Positions 1-7,431 are shown, counted from the stretch's first letter. The stretch: DNA of 8,108 nt from Methanobacterium sp. (GCA_009712615.1 WASR01000168.1:1-8108); one strand, 5' to 3'. Numbers and translations are program-made. Notes: a model not told the origin generated them from the letters alone.

Positions 1-29
1 ACTAAAATCATTGAAATAAATTTTTAAAT

Positions 30-131
30 CTATTCCTTTTTATCTTCTTCTGTTAAAACTTCTTCGGCCACTACTTCTTCAGCAGCTTCTTCAACCTTTT
101 TTTCGAAAACATCTACAAATTCATCTTTTTA
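30..131 (-). pseudogene. In-frame C-terminal tail of the FKBP gene, cut off by a TAA
   Basis: Reading on in the FKBP frame past the TAA (129-131) gives 32 uninterrupted codons before TAG at 30-32. They encode KDEFVDVFEKK followed by a Glu-rich, Ala/Val-containing charged tail ending in DKKE. A segment like FVDVFEKK directly after the 'DIWENMENI' region is what I expect at the end of archaeal long FKBPs, and an acidic tail is common there. I infer a full-length ancestral protein of about 255 residues with one sense codon changed to TAA. A sequencing error is the main alternative. No start codon or ribosome binding site suggests that this stretch is a gene of its own. Confidence 0.7.
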
Positions 132-797
132 TATGTTTTCCATGTTCTCCCAGATGTCTCTGGAAATTCTGAACCTAGCAAATGTGACGTCCATGTAAGG
201 TTGTTTATCAAATTTAGCCATCTCATCCATTGCAATTCTTACAACACCATCTTCTATCTGGATGTCGTGTTTGTCTGAATCAAGGTTAGGTGCCTTGTAA
301 TGGAGTTCGATCATGCTTTTAACTTTTTCAACATCATCTTCAATGATATCTTCCACTTTAATATCGTATTCAAGGTTTTTACCAGCGAGTTCATGGTTAA
401 AGTCAACTGTGACCCTTCCTCCACTGATACTCCTTATGATTCCAGTGGTTCCCTCTGAGGATATTGCCATTCCAACTTCAGGTTTCATTCCCTGCTTCCT
501 GAATTCTGACATTGGAATCATCTGCATTAACTTAGGATCTCTCATTCCAAATCCGTTTTCAGGTGCTATTTCCACTGTTTTTTCTTCACCTTCTTCCATT
601 CCTACTAATGCTTCATCAAGACCCTTTAGAACATGTCCACCATTAACTACTATTGGTATTGGTCCGTAAGATTTATTTTCTACATGAATTCCTGCTTCTT
701 TAGCTGCAGTTTCGTCAGTTGTGTCAAATACGTCTCCTGTCTCCTTAATTTTAGCTGTGTAGCCAATTTTAACAAAATCTCCTTCTTTCACTGCCAT
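129..797 (-). CDS. Long-type archaeal FKBP peptidyl-prolyl cis-trans isomerase (SlyD-like), possibly truncated at the C-terminus
   Basis: Predicted cytosolic prolyl isomerase and chaperone of 222 residues. The FKBP fold is split in the usual way: the N-terminal part (about 1-80) carries Y13, F24-D25 and the VLKGLDEAL segment (56-64). An insert-in-flap chaperone domain follows (about 85-135), leading into DFNHELAGK (132-140), the signature return to the FKBP core. Residues about 155-222 form the extra C-terminal domain of archaeal 26-kDa FKBPs, ending in [17 protein letters not shown]. No signal peptide or membrane segment. The ATG at 797 has a perfect AGGAGG at 806-811 inside the end of the upstream gene; the two genes overlap by 10 bases, so translation is probably coupled. 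The TAA at 129-131 is suspicious, because the same frame continues for 32 sense codons to TAG at 30-32 (separate entry). The catalytic and chaperone domains are complete, so the product is probably functional. Confidence 0.93.
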   Translation of the reverse strand: MAVKEGDFVKIGYTAKIKETGDVFDTTDETAAKEAGIHVENKSYGPIPIVVNGGHVLKGLDEALVGMEEGEEKTVEIAPENGFGMRDPKLMQMIPMSEFRKQGMKPEVGMAISSEGTTGIIRSISGGRVTVDFNHELAGKNLEYDIKVEDIIEDDVEKVKSMIELHYKAPNLDSDKHDIQIEDGVVRIAMDEMAKFDKQPYMDVTFARFRISRDIWENMENI

Positions 798-1882
798 AAC
801 TCTAGCCTCCTGTGTGGTATTCTTTTTCGAAATTCATTTAGAACTTCTTCATTTTTATATTTCAGTACACGTATTACAGATGGGTATCTGTCTATATACT
901 TATGTATATCTTCCTTAAAAATACCCGCCTCAAGTGATGATAAAACCCTGTTTTTATGGTGCCTGCTGAAACCTCTAGAAATTGATTTTTTGAGTTCAGT
1001 AATGGAATTAAATGGTCTGTTTTCAATTATAGACATTAATGTCCTTTCATCCATCAGTGTTAACGATCTGAGTTCGCTGATATCGCTGTTGTTCACTCTG
1101 TCGATTATTCCATGGTAATTCCTGAGATGGTCCAGGGGAGCTTTACCATGTTCAATTTCACGTTCTAAAATTTTCATGGTTTCATTTGGAAGCATGGTTT
1201 CAACAGCATCCAAATCGCCACCCCTCACATTTTCCCTTATCTTTGTGCCACTAACTCCCTCTAAACGTTTTACAAATATAAATTTGTCTTTAAAATCAAA
1301 ATTTATCTTAGTTAACGATTTTGAAAGGGATACTATAACGTAGTTATCTTCGTCTAACTTGCCTCGATAGAGAACATCCCTTGTTTCCATGTCCACAATT
1401 TTATATGGTTTAGGTGCAACTCCATAACCCTTTGATATTCTGTTTAATATGGCTTCAAAACCATCAAAAGGTCTGTAACCCCTAGGTATGTAATCTGCAT
1501 CTAGTGCTTTGAATGTAGCTGCAAGGCACATGGAATACTGTCCAGAGCCCATAATACCCATGGGTGGACCCTCTACAACGATATCAGCACCAACAGATAC
1601 AGCTGTATCAGCACGTGCTTCTCTGGTCATGATATAGGGATTTCCCCTTCCATTTCTCTCAAAAAGCCCGGGGACAACAGCAACAAACATGCTGTCTGGA
1701 ACCTGTTTTTTGGCTTGTTCCATACAGTACCTGTGCCCAAGATGCATTGGGGAATACTCAGTAAAGTCTGCAATTAGCTTCACTTCAGATTCAACATCCC
1801 CATAGGAAGGTTGCTTATTCAGGTCTTCTTTGAAGAGTTTTTCATCCCTCTTAAAAATTTTAGTTATCAATTCAGCTTCCAA
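788..1882 (-). CDS. TmcAL-like HIGH-family nucleotidyltransferase (putative tRNA-modifying or cytidylyltransferase-related protein)
   Basis: A 364-residue soluble protein of the HIGH nucleotidyltransferase superfamily. After an N-terminal extension of about 35 residues come a Rossmann strand, [14 protein letters not shown] (37-50) with the HxGH nucleotide-binding motif at H47-H50, then [11 protein letters not shown] (68-78), then [20 protein letters not shown] (85-104). VSGTKIR (210-216) matches the family's second ATP-site motif, ISxTxIR. The layout of these blocks, and a C-terminal helical region (about 265-335) with the pattern '[23 protein letters not shown]', resemble bacterial TmcAL, which makes N4-acetylcytidine at the wobble base of elongator tRNA-Met from acetate and ATP. 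The archaeal substrate is not proven. The start is TTG at 1882: an in-frame TAA lies immediately upstream and the next in-frame ATG (codon 46) falls inside the catalytic motif. Only a weak GGGG (1890-1893) precedes it. TGA at 788-790 overlaps the FKBP start, so they form a two-gene operon. Confidence 0.8.
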   Translation of the reverse strand: MEAELITKIFKRDEKLFKEDLNKQPSYGDVESEVKLIADFTEYSPMHLGHRYCMEQAKKQVPDSMFVAVVPGLFERNGRGNPYIMTREARADTAVSVGADIVVEGPPMGIMGSGQYSMCLAATFKALDADYIPRGYRPFDGFEAILNRISKGYGVAPKPYKIVDMETRDVLYRGKLDEDNYVIVSLSKSLTKINFDFKDKFIFVKRLEGVSGTKIRENVRGGDLDAVETMLPNETMKILEREIEHGKAPLDHLRNYHGIIDRVNNSDISELRSLTLMDERTLMSIIENRPFNSITELKKSISRGFSRHHKNRVLSSLEAGIFKEDIHKYIDRYPSVIRVLKYKNEEVLNEFRKRIPHRRLELWQ

Positions 1883-1952
1883 TTAATTACCCCAAACATT
1901 TTATTTACATTCCATGATATTTAGAACATAATAATAGTTCACTCTACGAAAC

Positions 1953-1960
1953 ATATAAAA
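1953..1960 (+). promoter_or_regulatory. TATA box in the 105-base divergent spacer, candidate pyrC promoter
   Basis: ATATAAAA, preceded by a purine-rich CGAAAC-like BRE (1948-1953), is a good archaeal core promoter. Transcription would start about 22-27 bases downstream, near 1980-1985, leaving a leader of only a few bases before the pyrC ATG at 1988. No clear Shine-Dalgarno site precedes that ATG, consistent with leaderless or near-leaderless translation. Read on the opposite strand the same bases give TTTTATAT, preceded by AAAGAG. That could start the TmcAL-like/FKBP transcript near 1930 with a leader of about 45-50 bases. Assigned by motif only. Confidence 0.55.
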
Positions 1961-1987
1961 CTCTTTAAAATAAGGATTCATGATAAA

Positions 1988-3286
1988 ATGTTGGACATGT
2001 GCATAGTAAACTGTAGGCTTGACCCATCAGATCAGGAATGCTCCATAGGCATTGAAAATGGGAAAATTGTTTCGATACAAAAGCTGACATCTGCAGCTGA
2101 TGAAATTATAGACTTGAATGGAAAAATAATATTACCTGGATTGATAGATGTCCACGTTCATATGAGGGATCCTGGACTCACTTACAAGGAAAATTTCAAA
2201 ACAGGAACAGAATCTGCTGCTGCTGGAGGTTTTACAACTGTTCTAGACATGCCCAATACAAAACCTCCTACAAATACTGTTAAAGATTATAGAAACAAAT
2301 TAAAAATAGACAAATCCAAAGCAATTGTAGATTTCGTACTTCATGCAGGCACAGCTAATCCTGAACAAATTCCAAGTTTGGGCGAGCTTAATCCTGCATC
2401 CTTCAAAGTGTTCATGGATCTTCATGATGATGAATTTTTAATGAATCTTTTTTCAGAAATTGCTGATCTCAATCAGTCCACTGACTATGAAAATCTGATT
2501 TCTATCCATGCAGAGGATCAAGAGATTGTGAACAGATACACAGCAATGAAATCATCTGAAACTAGCAAAAATTCCATGGTATATGCAGATGCAAGACCAC
2601 CACTTGCAGAGGATGTGGCAGTCTCCAAGGCAATATTGATGGCCAAAGAATTTAATTTAAAGGTCCATATTTGCCATGCAAGTACTAAAAAGTCCCTGGA
2701 TTCAATACAAAACGCTAAAACAGAAGGATGTAATATCAGCAGTGAAGTAACACCCCACCATCTATTTTTAGATTCGAGTTACCTTGAGAAATTTGCCAAT
2801 TTTGCCAAAACCAACCCTCCCCTCAGGAGCAATGCAAAGAAGATTACTCTCCATGACCTTCCAAAGACAGATATTGTGGGTACTGATCACGCCCCCCACA
2901 CCATAGCAGAAAAGAAAAAAAATGTTTGGAATGCACCTCCAGGAATTCCTGGACTTGAAACTGCCCTTCCATTACTTCTAAACCAGATCAATCAGGGAAA
3001 TATTCCTTTCAAAGAAATCAGGAGATTGTTGTGTGAAAATCCTGCAAAACTGTTTAAAATTGAAAACAAAGGTCACATAAAGGAAGGTATGGATGCTGAT
3101 TTCGTTGTGGTGGATATGAAAAAAGAGTTAACCATCGACTCTGATAACTTCTATTCCAAGGCACATTATACTCCATTTAATGGGATGAAAGTTACTGGTG
3201 TTCCAGTAATGACAATTTTAAGGGGCGAAGTAATAATGAGGGACTCTGAAGTCTTCAAGGCTACTGGAAACCATGTCTACAGTTGA
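1988..3286 (+). CDS. pyrC: Dihydroorotase (class I, amidohydrolase superfamily)
   Basis: Third enzyme of de novo pyrimidine synthesis, interconverting N-carbamoyl-L-aspartate and (S)-dihydroorotate in the cytosol. The 432 residues are full length for the class. Metal and substrate residues are all visible: H56 and H58 with R60 in DVHVHMRDPG (54-63), N90 in DMPNTKP, K140 in ASFKVFMD as the probable carboxylated bridging lysine, H174 in ISIHAED, H227/H230 in KVHICHAS, and D300 in VGTDHAPH (297-304). PPGIPGLETALPLLL (317-331) is the usual segment after the active-site aspartate. The first ATG (1988) is used; a second lies at codon 4, and neither has an obvious ribosome binding site. The gene stands alone on the plus strand, divergent from the TmcAL-like gene. 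TGA stop. Nothing suggests damage. Confidence 0.96.
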   Translation: MLDMCIVNCRLDPSDQECSIGIENGKIVSIQKLTSAADEIIDLNGKIILPGLIDVHVHMRDPGLTYKENFKTGTESAAAGGFTTVLDMPNTKPPTNTVKDYRNKLKIDKSKAIVDFVLHAGTANPEQIPSLGELNPASFKVFMDLHDDEFLMNLFSEIADLNQSTDYENLISIHAEDQEIVNRYTAMKSSETSKNSMVYADARPPLAEDVAVSKAILMAKEFNLKVHICHASTKKSLDSIQNAKTEGCNISSEVTPHHLFLDSSYLEKFANFAKTNPPLRSNAKKITLHDLPKTDIVGTDHAPHTIAEKKKNVWNAPPGIPGLETALPLLLNQINQGNIPFKEIRRLLCENPAKLFKIENKGHIKEGMDADFVVVDMKKELTIDSDNFYSKAHYTPFNGMKVTGVPVMTILRGEVIMRDSEVFKATGNHVYS

Positions 3287-3305
3287 AAATATTTCTACAG
3301 AAGAA

Positions 3306-3312
3306 TTTTTTT
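3306..3312 (+). terminator. Oligo-T tract, likely pyrC terminator
   Basis: A run of seven T begins 20 bases after the pyrC stop codon in AT-rich sequence. Archaeal RNA polymerase commonly terminates at such tracts without a strong hairpin. No stable stem precedes it. The rest of the spacer to 3504 is AT-rich, has stops in all plus-strand frames, and shows only weak TATA-like stretches (for example around 3443-3450 and 3478-3485) that might drive the CooT-like remnant. Confidence 0.5.
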
Positions 3313-3493
3313 ACAAAAAATCAAGCCTTAATATAAATTTAACCAGTAAATATTTGTACAATATCCCTTATTCTATTAATAATATGTGTAATTAGAATTT
3401 AAACCTCACATTTACCTTTTTGTATCCAATTTGTCAAATAAGTTTCATAAACAGTAACTAGATAAACCCGTAGAATCATATTTAATCAAAAGA

Positions 3494-3500
3494 AGGTGAT
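3494..3500 (+). promoter_or_regulatory. Strong ribosome binding site of the CooT-like gene
   Basis: AGGTGAT is complementary to the archaeal 16S rRNA 3' end (AUCACCUCC) and lies 4 bases before ATG 3505. The mvhB start uses the identical AGGTGAT. It fixes the start so that Cys is residue 2, as the CooT family requires, and shows that the initiation signal has not decayed. Confidence 0.7.
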
Positions 3501-3504
3501 GATC

Positions 3505-3684
3505 ATGTGTGAATCAACAGTATATTCAACCGAAAACTCAATGATAATGGAAGATGTGTTGAAAATTAAAATTGAAGGTGACTAAATTTCTCTCACAGAC
3601 ATACTAGGCATGAAAAACGAGTTATCTGGAGTGATTGTTGAAATTGATCTCGACAAACATGGAATTTACATCAAACTAAACTAA
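3505..3684 (+). pseudogene. CooT-like small nickel-binding protein gene interrupted by one in-frame TAA
   Basis: ATG at 3505 begins MCESTVYSTENSMIMEDV, then LKIKIEGD, then TAA at 3583-3585 (codon 27). The same frame continues ISLTDILGMKNELSG, VIVEIDLDKHGIYIKLN, to TAA at 3682-3684. Together this is a complete 59-position protein with the pattern of the CooT family: Cys2 directly after Met, a 'MEDV' strand, 'GDEI-LTDLFG' with the stop standing where Glu is expected, and a final strand 'V-EIDL-KH-I'. In Rhodospirillum CooT, Cys2 binds Ni(II) and the protein assists CO dehydrogenase maturation; methanogen members are mostly unstudied. A strong AGGTGAT (3494-3500) sits 4 bases before the ATG, so the start region looks functional. 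The first fragment alone (26 residues) could not fold as the family does. A pseudogene by one substitution (GAA to TAA fits) or a sequencing error are the likely explanations. Confidence 0.75.
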
Positions 3685-3714
3685 TTTTTTTTTATTGATT
3701 AAAACTATTTTTTT
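3685..3714 (+). terminator. Double oligo-T terminator after the CooT-like remnant
   Basis: Nine T (3685-3693) follow the final TAA immediately, and a second run of seven T lies at 3708-3714. This is a typical archaeal T-rich terminator for the plus strand. The remaining bases to 3788 are AT-rich, with no reading frame or repeat I would defend. They separate the convergent CooT-like and mvh transcripts. Confidence 0.55.
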
Positions 3715-3788
3715 AAATGTAGATGCATAAAATTAGATTCAATATTTTAGAGAATTTTTTATTTACAAGATATTTTACGAGAGTATTT

Positions 3789-3823
3789 AAAAAAAAATAT
3801 TGTTTGGTGGATTTAATCCACCA
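3789..3823 (-). terminator. Hairpin plus U-tract terminator of the mvh operon
   Basis: On the minus strand, 13 bases after the mvhB stop, there is a perfect 8-bp stem TGGTGGAT / ATCCACCA (3805-3823, three-base loop). A short AT spacer follows, then nine consecutive U (3789-3797). This resembles a bacterial intrinsic terminator, whereas many archaeal terminators need only the U tract. Its place right after the last mvh gene and facing the convergent unit fits an operon terminator. The stem may instead stabilise the mRNA 3' end. Confidence 0.75.
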
Positions 3824-3835
3824 TTTAAAAAGTAA

Positions 3836-5074
3836 TTACTTCATTGATAGTGCGTCTTTAGGACATGGCTCTATACACTGGTCACAGAGTATACAATAAC
3901 CCTTGAGAGGTATTTTTTCTCCTGTGAGTTTCAGCATATTGTATGGACATACATCCACACAGTCGCCACATTCTGTGCACTTGTCTGGGCTAAATGAGAT
4001 CCTGTTTCGTTTAACGACTTTGCCGTCAACTACTTTGTCAATCTCAGATATGGTTAGAGCTCCTTCAGGACATGCTGTGGTACAAGCACCGCAACGTGTA
4101 CACATTGCGAATGATGGTTCTGCACCTGTTTTAACATCTCCAGGAACTTCCATTCCAGTGTTGGTAACTACTCTTATTGCGTCTGTTGGGCATATTCTTG
4201 CACATGCTCCAATATGATCACATTTGGATTCGTCCCATACAATACCCTCATCTGATGCAGGTTTGGAAGGACCTAACTCTACTTCAAGATCTATAGCATC
4301 TACTGGGCACAGTTTTTCACATAATCCGCACGCTGTACAGACTTCTGGTAATGTAACTGATAAAGTAGATGGTTTAGGTTCTATGAAGTCGCCAGGACAT
4401 TCTTCAACACAGAGGTTACATCCTATACAGGTGTCCTCATCCACTTCAAATTTGAGCATGTTCTTGGAACGTTTTTCTGGTTTCTTGCCTGAAATGTAAA
4501 CTGCATTCCATGGGCATGTCTGTGAACAGACTCCACATTTGATACAGGTTTCTTCATCAATGGCAATACTTCCACCAATTTCATCTAGTGTAATTGCGTC
4601 TACTGGACATTCATCCACACACATTCCACAACCTACACAATCGACAATGGCTATAGGTCCGCTGATGTCAATATCAGTCTTTTTAGGCTCTTTGACACCT
4701 TCAACTCCTATGACTTCAACCGGGCATATGTCAACACATCTCTGACACATGACACAGTATCCTTCAAGAGGAATCTTGCTGATCTTACCTTCATCGAGTT
4801 TCAGTACTTGTGGTGGGCAAACATCAATACAGTCGCCACATTTATCACAAAGGGCTGGGTTGTAAGCTACACGAGCTTGTGCAACTCCATTTTCACCAAC
4901 AGTAATTTCTTCGGTTTTCAATGCACCTTTTGGGCATATATCCACACATTTAGGTGCGCCTCCACAAACATCACAGAATATCACATCTTCCGGTGAAACT
5001 TCTATGGCTGCTGTAGGACATGCACCCTGGCATGCGCCGCATCTGATGCAGTCTTCCTTGTTGACTACTATCAT
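3836..5074 (-). CDS. mvhB: Polyferredoxin MvhB with twelve iron-sulfur cluster motifs
   Basis: A 412-residue soluble polyferredoxin, last gene of the mvh operon, made of six tandem 2[4Fe-4S] ferredoxin-like units. Twelve Cys motifs start at residues 9, 34, 76, 107, 146, 177, 216, 246, 285, 325, 366 and 394. Ten are canonical CxxCxxCxxxCP. Motif 2 has three extra residues between its second and third Cys (C34, C37, C43, C47). Motif 9 reads [12 protein letters not shown] (285-296), with Ile in place of the second Cys, so 47 rather than 48 motif cysteines are present. Known members are co-transcribed with the hydrogenase and thought to handle low-potential electrons, but are not essential parts of the purified Mvh-Hdr complex. 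ATG at 5074 follows AGGTGAT (5078-5084), 14 bases after the mvhA stop. Stop TAA. Ferredoxin units 2 and 6 are especially alike. Confidence 0.96.
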   Translation of the reverse strand: MIVVNKEDCIRCGACQGACPTAAIEVSPEDVIFCDVCGGAPKCVDICPKGALKTEEITVGENGVAQARVAYNPALCDKCGDCIDVCPPQVLKLDEGKISKIPLEGYCVMCQRCVDICPVEVIGVEGVKEPKKTDIDISGPIAIVDCVGCGMCVDECPVDAITLDEIGGSIAIDEETCIKCGVCSQTCPWNAVYISGKKPEKRSKNMLKFEVDEDTCIGCNLCVEECPGDFIEPKPSTLSVTLPEVCTACGLCEKLCPVDAIDLEVELGPSKPASDEGIVWDESKCDHIGACARICPTDAIRVVTNTGMEVPGDVKTGAEPSFAMCTRCGACTTACPEGALTISEIDKVVDGKVVKRNRISFSPDKCTECGDCVDVCPYNMLKLTGEKIPLKGYCILCDQCIEPCPKDALSMK

Positions 5075-5088
5075 TTTATCACCTGCGG

Positions 5089-6501
5089 TTATACCTTGTT
5101 TATGAGGAGTCCTTGACTGTCGTACACTTCAACTGTTGCGAGTTTCATGTTTGAGTCGATTGTGTGAGTTGCGCAAGATAGACATGGATCGTATGCTCTT
5201 ATTACCATTTCCATGAGGTTGAATATTTTATCATCTACTTCAACACCAGGTTTTATGTAATCTTTAGCAACTTTCTGTATACCCATTTCCATGGCAGGGT
5301 TGTTCTGGATTGTTGCAACCACAATGTTTGCTTTGGTTACGAGTCCATCGTCATCTGTCTGGTAGTGGTGGGTTAATGTACCCCTTGCTGCTTCAACTAT
5401 ACCCACACCTTCTCCAGCCTGTCTTTCGATAGGTCCAGGGAATTTTTCACCGGATAAATCTCCTTCAAGAGCGTCTACAGCCATTTCAGATGCTGCAATA
5501 AGCTCGATTAATCTTGCCCAGTGGAAGAGTAGTGGTTGTTGAGCGTATCCAAAGGTTTCTTTGAACTCTTTGAATGCATCCTGTGCTATTGGTGATGGCA
5601 TTTTGTCAGCCACGTTTAGCCTGGATAGAGGAGCAACTCTGTAGATACCTTCTGGGTATCCTAAGTCTTTGATGTATGGGAATTTGAGCCATGAGTAAGG
5701 TTTAACTTTCTCAGCCATGTAGTCAAGGTAGTTTTCGCTTCCAAATTCAGCGTATATTTTACCTTCCTTGTCTTTCATCCTGACATCACCGTTGTAAACA
5801 TCCCAAACACCATTGTTTACTAAACCGGTGTGGTAAGTTTCAACAGCTCCGAGGGTTTCAACTAACTCTAAGTTTTCTTCGAAGATTGGTTTTGCTAGGT
5901 CAAAGGTAGCCTGTGCAAGTTCCACGTTCCTCTGAGCCTTCTTGAGAAGGTCTGCCTGAGTTTCAGCATCAAGTTCTGTTGAGATACCACCTGGGGTGGA
6001 TGATGTTGGGTGAATGGATCTTCCACCAGTTGCTTTGACTATGTCTAAAGCGTTTTTCCTCAGTTCAATTGCCTGAAGTGCAACGTCTGGTGCGTCTTTA
6101 ATGATCTGGAAGACGTTTCTTGTTTTACGATCTTTACCTGCTATGAAATCAGGTGCTGCTAAGAAGTAGAAGTGAAGTGCGTGGGAGTGCATGAAAGAAC
6201 CCCAGTTCATCAATTCCCTCATTTTGTAAGCAGTTGGTAAAATTTCATCGTCTTTGAATCCGTAACACTGGTCAGATGCTTTAGCAGCTGCCAAGTGGTG
6301 CTGCACATCACAGATACCACAGATTCTTGGTACTATCCTAGGAACCTCTTCAACTGGTCTTCCCTGTAGGAATTTTTCAAATCCTCTGAATTCCATAACG
6401 TGAAGTCTGGTTTCCTCAACATTTCCTGCATCATCGAGATGCACTGTTATCTTTGCGTGACCTTCAATCCTTGTCACTGGTTCCATTGTTAACTTAACCA
6501 T
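5089..6501 (-). CDS. mvhA: F420-non-reducing [NiFe] hydrogenase large subunit MvhA
   Basis: Catalytic subunit (470 residues) that cleaves H2 at the Ni-Fe(CN)2CO site. The N-terminal L1 motif [11 protein letters not shown] gives C61 and C64; the C-terminal L2 motif DPCLSCATH (438-446) gives C440 and C443. Together these are the four cysteine thiolates of the active site. EPVTRIEGH (7-15) is the conserved group 3 N-terminus. The active-site position that is selenocysteine in some methanococci is an ordinary Cys codon here. Twenty-four residues follow H446; in most [NiFe] large subunits the segment after this His is removed by an endopeptidase after nickel insertion. The ATG at 6501 abuts the mvhG stop directly, with AGGAGG (6510-6515) 8 bases upstream inside mvhG, so translation is probably coupled. 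Electrons leave through MvhG to MvhD and HdrA. Confidence 0.98.
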   Translation of the reverse strand: MVKLTMEPVTRIEGHAKITVHLDDAGNVEETRLHVMEFRGFEKFLQGRPVEEVPRIVPRICGICDVQHHLAAAKASDQCYGFKDDEILPTAYKMRELMNWGSFMHSHALHFYFLAAPDFIAGKDRKTRNVFQIIKDAPDVALQAIELRKNALDIVKATGGRSIHPTSSTPGGISTELDAETQADLLKKAQRNVELAQATFDLAKPIFEENLELVETLGAVETYHTGLVNNGVWDVYNGDVRMKDKEGKIYAEFGSENYLDYMAEKVKPYSWLKFPYIKDLGYPEGIYRVAPLSRLNVADKMPSPIAQDAFKEFKETFGYAQQPLLFHWARLIELIAASEMAVDALEGDLSGEKFPGPIERQAGEGVGIVEAARGTLTHHYQTDDDGLVTKANIVVATIQNNPAMEMGIQKVAKDYIKPGVEVDDKIFNLMEMVIRAYDPCLSCATHTIDSNMKLATVEVYDSQGLLINKV

Positions 6502-7431
6502 TTATTTTCCCTCCTTTTGCACCTTCATTGGTATTAATGCAGCTGGGAGTGTGTATGTGTAAAATGTTCCCACAATATCATCTAACTGGTCAGCAACTTC
6601 TTCTGGGTCAACTGTTTTATCATGTTCAACACCGAAGTCTGAACCAATTGCACTGATCATCTTTGCGCCTTGGTCAGTAACCTTTGCTGTTGGTCCGTAA
6701 CATCCTCTACAAGGAATGCCTATTGATGGACATTCTGCTCCGCATAATGATGTTGTTGATGGGCCCATGCATACGAGTCCCTGTGGAACTAGGCATAGTT
6801 CTTCATCTGGTTTACCAAGTTCGAACTGCCTGATTATTTTGTCCATAGCCATTCCTTCCGGTGGTTTTTCTCTTGGACAAACTTCGCAGAGGTTTGTTGT
6901 AGGTAATGCTACAGCTTCTCCTGTTAAAAGAGCAACCAATGCTTCAGCTAACACATCAGATCTTGTTGGGCAGCCTGGTATAGCCAGGTCCACATCTATT
7001 ACGTCTGATAATGGCCTTACTCTGCTTTCGAGGTGTGGTATATCTTCATTTGGGATGATACCTTCTTCGTTGTATGTACTTGCAGAGTTTACGTAAGCTT
7101 CCTGTGTAAGTTCATCAACTGTGTGTAGGTTTCCGAGTCCTGGTATTCCACCATAAACTGCACAAACACCGTAAGCGATGACGAATTTTGCTTTTTCCCT
7201 TAGCATTTCAGCAAGTTCACGGTTTTCATCGTTTCGAATTCCACCTTCAATAATTAGAACATCCAGGTCATCTGGTACTTCATCGTATTTAACATCCATG
7301 AGTACTGGACTGAATTCGAAGTCTGCTAATCCCATAACGTCGATTATAGCTTCGTGTATATCTGCAATGGACAAGTGACAACCGGAACATCCAGCTAACC
7401 ACATGGTCCCTATCTTTGGTTTTTCTGCCAT
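6502..7431 (-). CDS. mvhG: F420-non-reducing [NiFe] hydrogenase small subunit MvhG
   Basis: Electron-transfer subunit of 309 residues paired with MvhA. Twelve cysteines suffice for three [4Fe-4S] clusters: C15 and C18 in CSGCH, C90 in YGVCAVYGG, C154 in PGCPT (the four proximal-cluster ligands), then C182, C185, C213, C221, C230, C234, C241 and C244 for the medial and distal clusters. CGAECPSIGIPCRGCYGP is the family's C-terminal signature. Unlike periplasmic hydrogenases it has no twin-arginine leader, fitting a cytoplasmic enzyme. I choose ATG 7431 over an in-frame TTG at 7440: the GGAGG at 7442-7446 is 10 bases from the ATG but only one base from the TTG, and MAEKPKIGTMWL matches the usual start. 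Seventeen bases separate it from mvhD; its TAA touches the mvhA ATG. Confidence 0.97.
   Translation of the reverse strand: MAEKPKIGTMWLAGCSGCHLSIADIHEAIIDVMGLADFEFSPVLMDVKYDEVPDDLDVLIIEGGIRNDENRELAEMLREKAKFVIAYGVCAVYGGIPGLGNLHTVDELTQEAYVNSASTYNEEGIIPNEDIPHLESRVRPLSDVIDVDLAIPGCPTRSDVLAEALVALLTGEAVALPTTNLCEVCPREKPPEGMAMDKIIRQFELGKPDEELCLVPQGLVCMGPSTTSLCGAECPSIGIPCRGCYGPTAKVTDQGAKMISAIGSDFGVEHDKTVDPEEVADQLDDIVGTFYTYTLPAALIPMKVQKEGK

Noticed and set aside
313..1118. Two plus-strand open frames (118 and 161 codons) over the FKBP and TmcAL-like genes
   Set aside because: They are antisense to well-supported genes, have low-complexity Ser/Phe/Ile/Leu-rich translations and no ribosome binding site or family resemblance.
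3287..3504. A further small gene between pyrC and the CooT-like remnant
   Set aside because: AT-rich, with stops in every plus-strand frame, no ribosome binding site before the one at 3494, and no recognisable peptide.
3583..3585. Programmed recoding (pyrrolysine or selenocysteine) at the CooT-like stop
   Set aside because: The codon is TAA; archaeal pyrrolysine uses TAG and selenocysteine uses TGA with a 3' UTR element. TAA is the normal stop of all four mvh genes here.
3903..4996. Four plus-strand open frames across mvhB
   Set aside because: They mirror the repeated ferredoxin motifs of mvhB on the other strand (recurring [14 protein letters not shown] peptides) and are shadows of its Cys-rich repeats.
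5163..5192. Selenocysteine in the hydrogenase large subunit
   Set aside because: The DPCLSC motif has ordinary Cys codons and no in-frame TGA occurs in mvhA.
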